Shown here: positions 1 to 13,600 of the stretch, piece by piece | Numbering within the stretch: position 1 is the first letter of the stretch | How the letters are laid out: every line of letters starts with the position of its first letter | Assembly: GCA_029706075.1 (NCBI GenBank) | Contig: JAINUG010000085.1 | Span: 3,063,392-3,127,391, forward strand | Direction: 5' to 3' | From: Aldrovandia affinis | Taxonomy: Eukaryota > Chordata > Actinopteri > Notacanthiformes > Halosauridae | Length of the DNA: 64,000 bases | The notes under the pieces: generated by a model | The model's input: only the letters and a program-made list of their open reading frames with translations | Told to the model about the DNA's origin: nothing | Database searches by the model: none | Made by a program: the position numbers and the translations under genes

Positions 1-803
1 AAGTGTCCCATCGGCTTTGTATTCTCGTCATTTCCCCCATGCCATCTCTTATTAAGCTTGAAACTCAAATAAATATGTGTTAAATCAATAATACGCTATC
101 ACATTTAAAGTGGAAACTATCCATATCTGTGTTCATTGATAACAAAGTAACAAAGAGAGTTGAATGTTTTTCCCCACTACGCAAGCAACCTGAGATGTCT
201 GCTGTACAATTGTACTATTTTATTTCATTCTGACTTGTAGACCAGAATGGTTCCACTTTCAGGCTTTTGTACAGCCATGTGTTTCTCACTATAAGGGCCT
301 ATCTCATTACTGTTGACTACAAAGAAGAGTATTTATCAAATTATGAGTAAAGACAACTTCCTATCTAATTAATTTGTACATAAAGCCGAAGGACAAGATG
401 GCTTCTTCCCACATTAACTAGACTCAAAAGCTATGCCAGAATACCAGAATAGTCCCATTGTATGAATAGAACACCTTATAGAATTAAATTCACTCAGCGA
501 AAGTCTAACAACTACTTGGACAAATTTTCTGTTTACTTTCCACTTCGTCTTTTATTCAGAACCTAATCCAGTGTCTGAATGGGAATGAAAACCTCCATTA
601 TGTGTTCCCACCGCTGTTCCTGTTTGCACCTGGACTGTAATCAGCAAAATAAATATTTGTTTTTACAAGAGAGGCCATAAGGGGATAGAAGCGAGGATAT
701 AAGAACATATCAGATTATGCACAATAATAGTAGTTATGCCTATGCCCATTCAGCAAGTGTCCTGATCCTGTCATTACAGGACTGACAATAATAATAAAAA
801 TAA
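1..803. other. Left flank, no gene seen
   Basis: AT-rich sequence with short ORFs only. I see no splice-bounded coding segment, RNA gene or recognisable repeat here. It precedes the solo LTR and lies upstream of the consortin-like gene. Confidence 0.4.
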
Positions 804-1117
804 TGTGGCAAGATTAGGGGTGTGGGGTTTCCACGCAGCTATGATCAATAACAAAACCTTGCATACAAAGGAGAAATTCAAAACAAACGTGTTTTATTGA
901 GGGAATTAAACAAAGGGAAGGAGGGGGATGCAATAAAGTCCAATCTGTAATCCTTACTTGTTGTCAAAAGTCTGTAGTCCAATGGTTGGTTTCGATAGAG
1001 TACACGAGTCAGGTTTTCTGCTCACAATCCCATTCAAGGCACGAGGGTGGAGCCAGCCACCGTCACATAACGCCCCTCAATTACATACCCCTGGACTTTC
1101 TTCAGACGGTTGCCACA
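804..1117 (-). mobile_element. Solo LTR of a retroelement
   Basis: A 314-bp unit that begins TGTGGCAA and ends TTGCCACA, as LTRs do. It is flanked on both sides by the 4-bp repeat ATAA. Read on the minus strand it has an AATAAA signal in the right place for an LTR R/U5 boundary. No internal retroelement genes adjoin it, so it looks like a solo LTR left after recombination. The family is not certain (Ty3/gypsy-like or retrovirus-like). The flank is an AT-rich (ATA)n tract, which weakens the target-site evidence. It is a fossil. Confidence 0.55.
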
Positions 1118-3599
1118 ATAATAATAATTAGTAAAAAATAAAAGTTATCAATGTGTGAGAGATTTAGTAGAAGAAAAAGCCCTGAATAAGAATACGCTTA
1201 CAACAGCTTGGATCCCTAATAAGAAGAAGAAAAAGAAGAAGCATACTAGTCAGGTGTTTTCAGTAGCAGCAAGTTAGCAATGGCAATGGCTCATCTGACC
1301 CAGCAATATTTGTACATTTTAATGATGTGAAAATGTTGGTTATGGTTTCATAACTGGAGATAAGAGTGGTAAAAAAGGAAGTGACATGAAATAAAACAGG
1401 ATGTGACTGACAGGTATTGATGTTGTACCTGTATTTCTCAACAAAAATGTTTTTAAAATGATGCCAACTTACAACTAAACTCTCAGCAATAAATTTCACA
1501 GAAACTGAACAAGCACTGTTCCGAAGCAAGGCTACCCATATTTTCTTACATTTGTTCAAGTAACTTTCAAACTCAAAAACATAAATCATTACCCTAATGA
1601 CTGAAGCATAAAGAATGCTCAAAGACACAAGGGTAAAAGAGCAGAGTTAATGTTACTGGTACAGGCACAGTGCTTTTTGATTGTATTTTCTTCATGCTGC
1701 TGTCCTGTTGGTTTTATATCTAGCAGAGTGGTTCTTAGCCATTTGAGGAATATCCAGGAAGAGAGGGATAATCTAACTAGATATCAGTCTGTAATAGATT
1801 TGAGCGTGTGCCATTTCATTTTCTTAATTTGATAGCTGGCACATCTAGCTCCATGCAGTCGGTTTGTAAAGGTCACTTTGGGGATTGACGATATGAAAAA
1901 GCATCAGCCGTAAACGGCCTATTTTCCTTTTTTATTTGTCTGTTCAGCAAATCTAATTCCACTTGTTTTGATCTGCGAAACAGTTTCAAGGGAGCCGTAT
2001 TCAGCTCAATCAGCATTAAGGAGACTGGCATGCTGGAATGTTCAAGCATGGTGTGTCAACAAAAGGCACGACACTTCATAAAAATCAGAGAATAATCACA
2101 TTTTTCAGACTGCGACGAGTGAGTTGTGTATTCGGGTAATTTAAGCAGGCAATAATATTAAAGCTCTTTGGGAACGCTGATTGCCATTGCAATGCTCTCA
2201 ACCTTGTTGATAATCACAGTGCATTTCTCGATAAGGTGACAAATGTGGCTTTGTCTGCAGCGAACATTATAACAATATGTAGGCCTAATCATGGTAATGC
2301 CAAGCACAAGTGTGTTGCTGGAAAGGCTTGTTAAAGACAGGGGGCTGGAGCTGTGACTGGGATACAAATACAATGAAGTGCATGGTATTTGTGGGTGAAA
2401 TATTGCCTCACGGTGAGATTGTTTTGCTTTATTGAATCTTAATTCCAATGTCTGTCTTAATTTGCTTGCCTTACCCATAAGCAAACTATTCATTTGAGAA
2501 AGAGATTACTAATAGCATGATTTGATTTGATGTTTGTTGTGTTCAGACTTGGCTGGTACGATCCAGTAAGCAGCATTCCTGAATGATTTGGAAACGTGAT
2601 CTAAAGTGTCAAAAGCAGCTTTCCAGCTCGTTCAGGTCAGAGGCTCCTGTTTTGCATAATGCTGGATTTGTCACAAATGGCAGGGGGAGTGTCTCCCAAC
2701 ACAAACGCTCTGTCCTATTCCCCATCCTGAAAGGCTCACCACAGCGCCCATTTGCATAATCATCTCCCTTTAGTCTTCTTGATGCAATTAGCCCAAACAT
2801 GGCAATCCCCTTTCAAAGCCTTGTCAAACAGAACCAGCCATTTGGTTTTAATGTTCCTGGAGAGTGTAGGGGTGGGGTTCAAATCCATTAAGTGCCCATT
2901 CAGAGAGAGCAAGGTGCACCATTAACTGGAATCAGATATAATGGGAGCTGACTGTGCCCATTCAGTTGAGTTTTCTGGTTCCATTCAGTGATGATGTCAG
3001 GTGTCCTGCGGGACTATATGGGGTGACAATCGCCCCAGTATGAGGGGATACATATTCATCAGTCGTTCTTAAGTGCTCTCAGGTTTTCTCCCTCATTACA
3101 CTCCCAATAGCAAAAGAAAATCCAGTTTTATCCCTTGATTAGTAAACTGTAAAGGAAATGCAAACAGTTGGTCTCTCACATTACTTTGCCAGACCTAATG
3201 GTTGTCCTTATTTCGAAGGTGAAATGTCTCTCGCCGCAGACGAGCGAAACTCACTTCCAGTTTCCAGTAACCGTGATGTTTTATCAGCTGCTGAGTGTTT
3301 AATTTCTTATGCTGCCTTGAACAGAGCACTCTGCCCCAGCTTAAATACCAGGTCCTACCTGAATCTCTTTAAAGGGATTACATCATTCGGTTGCAATCAT
3401 GTTCCGTATGAATAAGTCATGACTACGCAGCAGCAATCTCAATCCCATCTCATCCACTCACACACTCACACACACACACGCACATGCAAGAAATTCCTGC
3501 ATCAACTGTACAAATGTACACCTTGAGAATGGATTCACTCTAACTAGCCACGCATCAGTTGCTTTGGAAACATCAGTCTCATTCTGTAGAGCTTTTTAA
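1118..3599. other. 5' flank of consortin-like gene, no gene seen
   Basis: There is no convincing coding exon on either strand; the ORFs are short and lack splice signals or recognisable domains. The part from about 2540 to 3070 is less AT-biased and has several TTTGCAT-type motifs, so it could be regulatory, but nothing in the sequence proves this. A short CA-rich tract lies near 3460-3485. Confidence 0.4.
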
Positions 3600-4024
3600 A
3601 GGTTTCCACCAAGGCACGGCGCTGAGACTACAGCTCCCATCTCTCGCGAGTGAGGTAGTGCGCGCTGCCGGTGCTACCGTACGTGAGGAGAGGAGGGATT
3701 GGACGAGGGCCCTGTCAGTCAGTAATCGTCGCTCTGTGCTGCTGCAGGCTGACTCCCACTCTGTGCTGGGTTAGAGTGGAGGGAGTAGAATGCAATGCAG
3801 CCGTCTCTCTCAGCTGGGCAGTTTCAGTAGCGCCTGCCCTTGAAGGCCGGGATAGATGTGACTCAGCCTGCGTTTTCCGCCTCCACCGCCTGCCTCTCCT
3901 CTTTGTTTAGGTTTTTTTTCTATTATTGTCATTTGCTCGTCCTCGTTTCCCGGAGAGAAGTGAGCGTTCCCCCCCCTGGCCAGGAGGCTCAGATGGGAGG
4001 TGCTGCTGCTCGGGGCGGTTCGTC
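3600..4024 (+). promoter_or_regulatory. GC-rich promoter and 5' UTR of the consortin-like gene
   Basis: This stretch is much richer in GC and CpG than its surroundings (for example CTCTCGCGAG near 3640 and the CGTACG near 3678). It sits directly upstream of the first coding exon. That is the usual look of a CpG-island promoter. An in-frame ATG at 3926 could extend the protein by 33 residues, but the extension is Arg/Pro/Ser-rich and low in complexity. I therefore prefer the ATG at 4025. Confidence 0.5.
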
Positions 4025-4177
4025 ATGCTAAACGGGGGCAGGGAGGGCCTGTTCGAGCTGGGCAGGCAGCTCCAGCAGCAAGGGGAGTCCCAAGCCGCTC
4101 TGCAATGCTTCCTCAGCTGCCTGCTGGGGCTGACGCACGTGCAGAGCTTCCACTCGCTGCCCAACTGCCTGCACCAG
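4025..4177 (+). CDS. cnst-like: Consortin-like exon 1
   Basis: Starts at ATG 4025 and ends at donor GTGAGG in phase 0. It encodes 51 residues that finish in NCLHQ, matching consortin's LCLHQ. An in-frame upstream ATG at 3926 is the alternative start. Confidence 0.8.
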
Positions 4178-7100
4178 GTGAGGCGCCGGCGCCTGCTCCG
4201 GCCACATGCAAATGCAAATGCAAATGCAATTGACCGCGAGGTAGCCTCGCGCTGTTTGAGCGTAGTGGATTAGCACTCTCGGTTAGCATGCTTGTTTGTG
4301 TATTATCTGAACCTGCTGAGGTCAGGATACACCCTGTGTGGGACAAGGACAAATTACACTGATACTGGTTATATGGAATTTGCATTTCAATGCAGTCAGG
4401 TGCAATGCATGCTGCACTGTTATGGGTTGTAGGTACAGTATATGAGCACTTCTTCATAAATGACCTATTTATTGCATCTGCCTCAGGTAACTGTTCTTCA
4501 AGCACTGATGAATAGGGTTTGGCCTTTCACATACACACATTTGCATTCAAACAGAAACAAAATACAAAAGTACTTAATGTGGTTAAAATGGATGAAGATT
4601 GTTCAAAAATGTGAAAATAATTAGGTTTTTTTTTTCTCCTATATAATAATGCAACTTTTTAATTTTTTGAGATCTGACTATCCTTCATGTGAGAATGTGT
4701 TTGGTTCATAAAAAATGAAAGAAGTGGTAGAATCTCCAATATGTCTGAAAGTCTGTGATCCTTCACATCATGTAAACATGATTCCTCATTTATTCCCATT
4801 TTCCTGTCGGGACTACGGTTCGGAAATTGAGACGAGATGAGGAATATTTACATGCTATGATGTTCTATTTCAAACCTCATTTCACAGTCTCTTTGTAGGC
4901 GTCATGTGGGGAGATTTCAGCATTACTAGTGATATGCGGTGCTTTGGTGTGAGGCTGTAGTGCTTCATCAAACACTGCGGTGTATTTGTAGTCTTTCCCT
5001 TGGGTCCTTACCAGCACTTTTCTTGGTTTTTAGAAGCGGCCAAGGGAAATAGATCACATTTTTTGTCTCAGTGTTCTGGGAGAACAACTTATAAACATGT
5101 CAGCTCTTACGCAGTTTGTAGGGAATGTGTGGCATGATGTAAAACAGTGCTGTGGTAGGGAGGAGCTTGTTCTATTGGGGTCAAGGTGTTCTTGTTTTGA
5201 ATAAGAAGCTCAATGATTTTATGAAAAATGCCCCATGCTACTTGATAAGGGCATTTTTCCTCTAACCAGAATCAAGCAGTCACAGTTGGTGGTCAAATGT
5301 ATGTGATAAACTGTAAAGCTAATGCAAAAGATAAAATGAAACTTCCTCTGGCCATGAATAATCCATGGATGTGCTTGTGTGTGTGAGTGAACATTACATT
5401 TTAAGCATTTAGCAGACGCTCTTATCCAGAGCGACTTACAAGATGTGCATTAATACATAGTAGGAACAATCATAGTTTGCGCACGAGGTCAGTGCAGTAA
5501 TACAGCGATAGACATCGTTGTAGGCAGCTGCATACCATACCTGTTACATTTTATTGATTTAATTTAATTTATTTGACAGGGATCAAGTATTATTACTTTT
5601 CATCTCCAGTCCCTGGGCAGGTGTACAGACAAACAAAAAAGAAACAAGAAAAAACATTAATCATACACACTATAAGTTAGTCACCAAACAGCATTATAAA
5701 AAGACATTGCAAGAACACAGGACACTTCACAGAAAAATACAATAGAATGTTGTACCAATGTACTACAAATACAGTCGAAATTCTGAGAGTGATGCATATC
5801 GTGTTTTACATTTACATTTACATTTTAGGCATTTAGCAGACGCTCTTATCCAGAGCAACTTACAAAAAGTGCATTTATACATGGTAAGATGAAACATGGA
5901 TAGTGCAAGAGATCAGTGGAATAACTCTGTAATAGACATCACTGTTGACAGGTGCACACCGTACCTGTAACACAGGGAAAGAAAAGTTTGTTTAAAAAAA
6001 GAAAAATTCACTGGTCAACACGATTTTTCTTGCATGGGGTTTTTCAACGGATTCTAGCTAACTTTTGGGTGCTGAAATTTATTTTTGCCTATCGCATCAG
6101 GTTTTTGAACTATGAAAAATCTATATTTTACACTCGAAGTTGAAAAACACTGTTGCATTAGAAGATCGATAGATGCAAAAATGTTTACAATGAAAGGTAC
6201 CTACTTCAATTACAATATTTAATAGTAAAACTTAGATTAGGTAGTCTTGACAGCTACAAATCACAAAAAACATAAACTTATGTAAAACATGTTTTTATGA
6301 CTTTAAGGACCTAAATGAAGTAGTTTTGGTGAGAATAATCAAGCTTTTGCTGTTTTATCCCCACCAAGATTGCCAGATTGGATGGTCAACTTTAGTAAAA
6401 TCCATGAATATGGAGCATGGATTGCACAAAAACTTGATGTGATAGAGCAAATCTGAGATCTCAGATTTAGATTCAGCAGCCCAAAATTAGGCAAAACCAG
6501 TTTCCAAAGTCCATGCAAGAAAGACCATATAGACCAGTGGATTAAAACATGTAGACAGAGGTGATGGCAGTTAACTGATGTATAGAGTCAGTGGTACTGA
6601 AGTCTAAAGAGGTGGATTTTTAGTCTCTTGCGGAAGATGGCCAATGATTCTGCAGTCCTGACCGGGTGCGGACGTGAGATAACCAAAGCCTGGACCAGGG
6701 GTTGTGTGGCCTCTTGGGTGAGGAACGGGCGGATTCTCCGGATGTTGTGAAGGAATAATCAGCATAACAGTGATATGAAAAATCATGACCAGAGCCAGTG
6801 ACTTGGTATAGAGGGAGAATAGGAGGGGGCCTAGCACTGAGCTCTGTGGGACGCCGGTAGAGAGGGTATGGGGAGAGGAGAGGGATCCTCTCCAGGCCAC
6901 CTGGTAGGACTGGTCAGCCAGGTACGATTCAAACCATGCCAGTGCAGATCCGGAGATTCCCATCTCAGCGAGAGATGAGAGCAGGATCTGGTGGTCAACA
7001 GTATCAAATGCAGCCGATACGTTGAGTGGAGAGCCCCAGTGACCGCGAGCAGAGTAGTTTCAGTAGAGTGTTTGTCCCAATAAAATGTAATGCATGCGTA

Positions 7101-8544
7101 TTGCAAGATCAAAATGAGTGTGTATAGGCTTGATGGACTTCAATCCATGTTTGACCACAGAAGATACTGAAGAAGCTGTTTGTTTAGAATAGTGGGAAGA
7201 GCATTTGATTTTGTATGTGCTTTACTGGAGAAGGCCGATTGTCCACATTTGGTGGATTGTTTATATAACACAGTCTCATCTGCCCCTGGTGGAGGTCCAG
7301 ATGACTCTCCTGTTTTGTTCCGAGAAAAGTTTGATAAAAAGTTAGCAAAATTGTTGATAATTATATAAAATCTTTTTTTTTTTTTTAAAGAAAAAGAAAA
7401 ACTAAGCACCCATCTGAGAATACAAATATGTTCAACTGAGTGAGTTTATTGTAGTTGTGGCATTGGTGTGGCATTGGTGTGGTTTTCTATGAAGGATTTT
7501 TTCAGCATCTGTTTGTAGAGTGATTGATGGTGCTTTACTAGCATGGGAGCAGCTAGCAATGCAGTAGGCCAGGTGTGCCAAAGTCATGATGCGCAAAAAC
7601 CTCCTAGATAGGTAGATGTATCAGATGTATCATTAATTTTAGAATGCATTTGAGATAACTTTATTATGTGTTTTTATTTTTTAATTTAAAGCCGTATCTT
7701 TAATAACGGCAAGGTATTTAAACTGTGTTTCAGCTTCAATCCTTTGCTGTTGAATTACGATATCTGGATAAACCAGAATTTGGGGGTTTATTACAGAAAT
7801 ACCTACAGAAAGACATTTAAGAGTTTAAAATGCAAACCATATTTTAAATGAATTGAAATTAATTAATGGTCCCTACATTCAATAATCATGAGCAATTTCC
7901 CTCATTGCCTCTGGTTATTTTTTGTTAATTGTCCATGCAGTAAATGAGAAATGAAAAGCAGAATCACGGGAGGAATTTCTCTCAACATTAGGGTAGATTA
8001 ATTAAGCCTCGTTAATTATCATTGTCTTAAAGTCATGGCCCCATCTCTAATGCCCTGCGATGAGAAAGATAAAGACTATTTTGTTCGGCTGAGAAATAAA
8101 TCAATAACAAAAAAACTGTAGTAAACTGTAATTCAGCAGGGACATATTCATAACAGTGGATATACCACAGCATTCATTTAACCCAGCAGATTCTGCAGTT
8201 CTGTGATGTAAATGTGTTCAACTGGCCTGACTGATTCATGAACAGACCCAGACACAACATCTAGTCCACCACTGAATAAACTCACTGGACACACAACTAC
8301 CATCTTTCTCTCTCTTTCAGATCGCTGAACTCTTCATCGAGGAAAAGAATTGTATCCTTTTGCTTTAGGCAGGGAATTAGTTCAGAACTATAACACTAAT
8401 AGCATGCTTGAACCCTGAACAGCACACGCCCCTCCGAGAAGGTGTATCGTGCAGATACGCTAAGAGGCAATTATCAGTAGATTTATTAGCTCTTGCACAA
8501 TTATGTGAAATTCTGCAGCAGTGTGGGTGTGGAGAGTATGCATA

Positions 8545-8585
<41 letters not shown>

Positions 8586-10527
8586 GAGAGGAAGTGCAAT
8601 TACATGCATGAGTAATTAATTTTAATTCATGACTGCGGCCCTGACTCTGCAGGTGTAGCAATCAGGGTCTGTGTGGCTCTTGCTCTGTTGGGTGGATTTG
8701 TAAGCTCTTATCTCGCGACTACAAGGAGCGAGGAGACTAATTGCCCTGCAGTTGCAGTACCAATGTATTGACGCCAGCACTGCAAAGTAGAGGGCACAGA
8801 TAAGGGGTGTGTAGCATTTCGTGATATATACCCACCGGACCTCTCTCTGTCACTGAGACTCCCGCTTCACACGCCGGCTCATATTCCCCACCGCAGCCAG
8901 ACTCGGGCCCCATACATCCCGCACAACAAGTCATTACACTTACAGCTTACCGCTCTGAGACCATCTGTCACCCCCATACCTCATCATCACATCGGGACAC
9001 AGTCTAATCCGTTTTAAAATCATCTGCGGAGCTATCGGCCCACGTCGCCGCATGCTGGGAATACACATCTCGCAGAGCACCGCGCCGACTGGTTGACAGC
9101 AGATTCGTATTGCGATGGCGCCGTGCGTTCTGCGACCGTGGCTCCCAATCGTAGCGGTGACCTTGGACTGAAATTTTGATGTAGGGAATATTTGATGCCA
9201 TCTGGTCAGTCACACGACAAGAATAACAGATATCCCAGTGCTGCCGTCCAGCCGTGGGGCGTCCTCTCCCAGCGCCTGAGGTTCAGACAGGCCTGATCGA
9301 TCCCCAGGGTGGGAGAGTGGGCGTCACCTTTCTGACTCCTTCCAGAAGTATAGAAACAGCTGAGGGTAAGAGCACAGTTTCCCCTCACTTTACAAATGTG
9401 TGCGTTTCTCAGACAAGCTAATCATCCGTAGGATCTCCAGGTAAGCTGGTTGAATGCTATAGAAAATTAGCTGCTGATATAGGATATTTTTTGAGGGTTC
9501 ACATACAAACAACGGAGTTGAAGAATCACAGGCAGCGAGTGAGTTGTGGACTGCTGGGAACACAGAGGTTCACACGCCAGCTGTATAGTTATGGCCCATC
9601 ATGCCCTCCTTTCCTCTTTCATTTTCATTGTGTTGTGATCCCCCAGGGAACCCTTTGTAGTCAGTATTCCATCCCCGAAGATTGAAGTTTAGAATGGCAT
9701 GTATCCCAAGCAGGTCAAGAACTAGTGGTATTTACTCATGACTGTATTTTTGTATATTGACATTTTTATCTTGGGAAAGATATTTATATGCCAATATAAC
9801 AGAACTTGTGCAGGAGTCATTAGTCACTGATTTACAGCACACAGCGTGGTAGCAACCCTAAAGAGCTCAGTTTTATTTTTATAACAATTGCTTTGAGTGA
9901 AAAAGGACATGTCCATTGGGGAATGCACATAAGAAAACAAATCTGAGTGACATTAAAACATGTACTGTACATGCGTTAAGCTCTATGGGTCAAAATTCAT
10001 ATTCAATGTGATCCAAAACTGAATTGATCACAGTTCTCACCTTTAATATTAAACGCTGTGAGGAACATATGAAGCAGATGATCCTTTGTATTTCCAGCCT
10101 AAGCTCTTTAAAAGGTTTGATTTGTCCTCCCTGACAACCTTGACAAAGTGTGACGGTGTAGTATCATATTAAACTGGGAGATGGTCACACTTGTCCAGCT
10201 GATCAGGGTGTTGAGGAGGAGAGCAGCGATGGGACATATTTAAATTGTTTGTTGAGCTTCGCACCCACTCAAGTTCATCTGAACTGCCTGGTGCTGTTCT
10301 GGCAGGCTAAAAATACCACAGGCCTGGATAGAATCAACATTTTTCTTAACCATAAGAGTAACAGATAAATGGAGGAGTTAGCATTTCTCTTCACAAACCG
10401 AGCTCAGCCATCACCAAAATGAACTGTGTTATGAGGAAAGAAAACTCTAGCTAGCATTAATTTGCAAGTTAAAGTTAAGGAACATTTTTGATTGAGGCCA
10501 CAGACCTCAGACAAGAATCATGGGCTC

Positions 10528-10622
<95 letters not shown>

Positions 10623-13600
10623 ATGTGGATAGACAAAATAACAGAAACACCAAATGAAAAAGGACTCATATTTTGAATGAACTAAATCGCAATTAAAACT
10701 ATACAGATGTTTCATATTAATGTCAACACTAATTACCAATATGTTGAGTTCTTAAAGCAACTCTAAAGAGGTCAAATAGTTTGTGCCTGAACTGCAGGTG
10801 CTTCAGTCATGGAAAAAATATTTAATGTGTCAAGGGGAACAGTGTCAAAAATCATGACAGGACACACAAACAAGGAAAAACTGCATCAGGAAAGGGGAAC
10901 AGTGGTCACAAGTCAAAGCTCACCGACAGGGATAGACGGACACTTAACAGGATAGTTGCTAAACACCGCAAAACAACAGCCTCAAAAATGACCACAGAAC
11001 TGAATCTTCACCTGTGACCCAGTCTCAACCCAAACTGTATGTTGTGAGTTTCACAAAACTGATATTTACGGTAAGGCTGCCTTTCGGAAAGCACAAACAA
11101 CGCAGATCATGGGAGATGAGAGTCACCCACTCCATGGAACTCTCTGTAGACGTAGCAGGAGGGGCAGCCGCCGCCTCCTCCAGCACAAAATCAAGACAAA
11201 AATATTTTATCCCAGCTGCCATCAAACTGTATAACAGTTCTGTCTAGCTGCACTAAATGCACTTTGAATGCCCTAAACGCACCAGGCTAGATGCACTTAT
11301 GCACCGTAACAATGGAATTTGCTCTGAATGTACTAGATGCCTTTTTATTATAATATGTGCCTTTTTTCTATTCTTTTTTTAATGTTTCTATGTCTTAATG
11401 TGTAGTGAAGCCAAACGAATTTCCCTCTTTTGGGATAATAAAGGTCTTCTGACTCTAACTAACTAACTCTAATTTGTAACCAAGGCCAATGTGCAACAAT
11501 GCATAACCTGGTGTGATGAGCACAAAGCCTGGACTTATAAGCAGTGAAGGAAAGTAATATGGTCTGATGTTTTTTTTTTCAAAATGTGTATAAGAAAAGA
11601 AAAATGCACAAGAAAAGCAGACAAGCAAATAAGGTAAAGATCTTTGTAAAAGTTTCTCAAAAAGGCACAGCTGAATGGTATGAAATCACAGAACAGAAAA
11701 AGCTGGGGGGTTTTCTCAAAAAAACTGCCACCCCACCCCCTTATAAACTCCAGACAGGGGGCGTGGCCAGACGAGGTTGAGGACAGTGGAGTTGGGGGCG
11801 GTCCAATCAGCGCCGGAGCAATCACGCAGCGGGAGCATGGCCTCAATCAGCAATCAAGCACCTGTTGTCTAAAAGGTCAAACTTTGGTCACCCGTAACAG
11901 ATATGAAAAAATGCCATTCTCAGGAGATCAGAAAAAGACCAGCTTAAATCACACCCGAACCAAAAATATTTCCATAAATCATATAAAGTGTTTAAACAAA
12001 AAGGCAAACAGCAAAAAACTGTCAGTTTCAGATGTTTGAATGTTGTTACTAGAGGGTGTCGGTCAGTTATACATTTTCTCCCTGTAATCAGATGTGCTAT
12101 AAGGTGTAGTTACAGTAGTATTTATGTATCAAATGAACTGTAATTAGCTCTTTTCAAATCAATACTGAAATAATAATTCAAGGCAAAGTAATACAAAATG
12201 TAATGGATGCTTGAATGTCATCACTCTAATTACTGTACCGTACACTGCTCAATAGATGGTCTGCCAGAAACTTGGCTTGCGGCCTCTGTTGCTACCTACA
12301 CATAGGCAGACATGCAGATATACTTCATCTGCAGTTCCAGGAGATTTCTTTCAAGGTCTTTTTTTAGACAGGTTTTGAAAGAGATTTCACATCTGTTGTT
12401 TCACAAGCAAAACAGATTTCAGTCCACTGCAAGAGCTCTAAGGAATGCACACTGTGACCCAAGTACGTCAATTTACCAAGTGGCCTTCTTTCAAATGGTA
12501 TGTTGAATCTGAAAAATCTGTTTAATTTGGTACAAATGTACAATCTGACTTCCTTATTTGAAACACAGACCCATTAGAGAATGATATTACATCCATACAA
12601 AGATAATTATGTGTTCAGTCCTGACTGGTCCAGCGCTAACTGTGGCCAGCAGTCCCACGGGGTGACTCAATATTGGCCATAACATCACCCAGGGAGGGAG
12701 GGAGGGTTTTGATCTGAAGGATATTCCCTGCCTCATAGCGCAATATCCTCTGGTCGATCGGGCATCTGCTGTCTGTCTGCACCGGCTGCGTAACGGGTGC
12801 AGTTCTCGGGTGTTATGACTGCAGGGATTATGAAATGAAAACGGCTGGCTGCACAGGTTTCAATGGGAAGTTGATGGAGAACATGGCAGCAATGGGGTGA
12901 GCCTACAACTATGATTGATGAATAAAGAAATAAGGGGATAGACTCATTTGAGGGCAACTTAAAAAACTATTTGGGACCACACATCTATACTGTATACCAG
13001 CTGTGAAGTAAGCAGTCAAGTGAAATTCAGGCTGTAGAAATGATAGAACACTTGGATCCTTGGGGGATCAGCTGCCAATTTAAAATTCACACAAGAGATA
13101 CATTACACAGAATATATGTACTTTATGTCCTCAACACTATACCACTTTTTATCAACTATAATTCTTAGAAAAGGTTTCTGAAAAACAGTTTTTTTTGGGG
13201 CTATATGTTTTGTTTTTTTAAACGAATGGAAAAGTACTCACAGAAAAAAAATCTACATGTAGGGGAGAGTGTGTGACGAACAAACAGCTGGGAAACCTTT
13301 ATCCCTCTGTAATTGCATCTGAGAAACACAGACATAAGTGTGTGCTTTGCAGCCATGAGCGCCCACTCACTCCCTTACATTTCAATGGTCTCCATGGTTA
13401 TATCACGCCAGTCCAACTCGGCCTCCCCAGCCCTGTTTACAAAGAGAGAGCAGATGAAAGAGGGCAAGGCGAGTGATGGTAATAACTGACCTTTCAGTCA
13501 GTGACAGTATCAGACACATCTGACACAGGGTTTCTGTATGGCTAAAATATGGGATTCATTTTATGGCTATTCATACTCCTACCCCACAGTACGTCAGCAG

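Noticed and set aside
1-3600. kif26a exons, expected from human gene order near C14orf180
   Set aside because: I found no kinesin motor or KIF26-type segment on either strand in this interval.
3926-4273. 115-residue ORF as a single-exon gene
   Set aside because: Only the part from 4025 to 4177 matches consortin; the rest runs through a clear GTGAGG donor into intron. The upstream 33 residues are kept only as a possible N-terminal extension.
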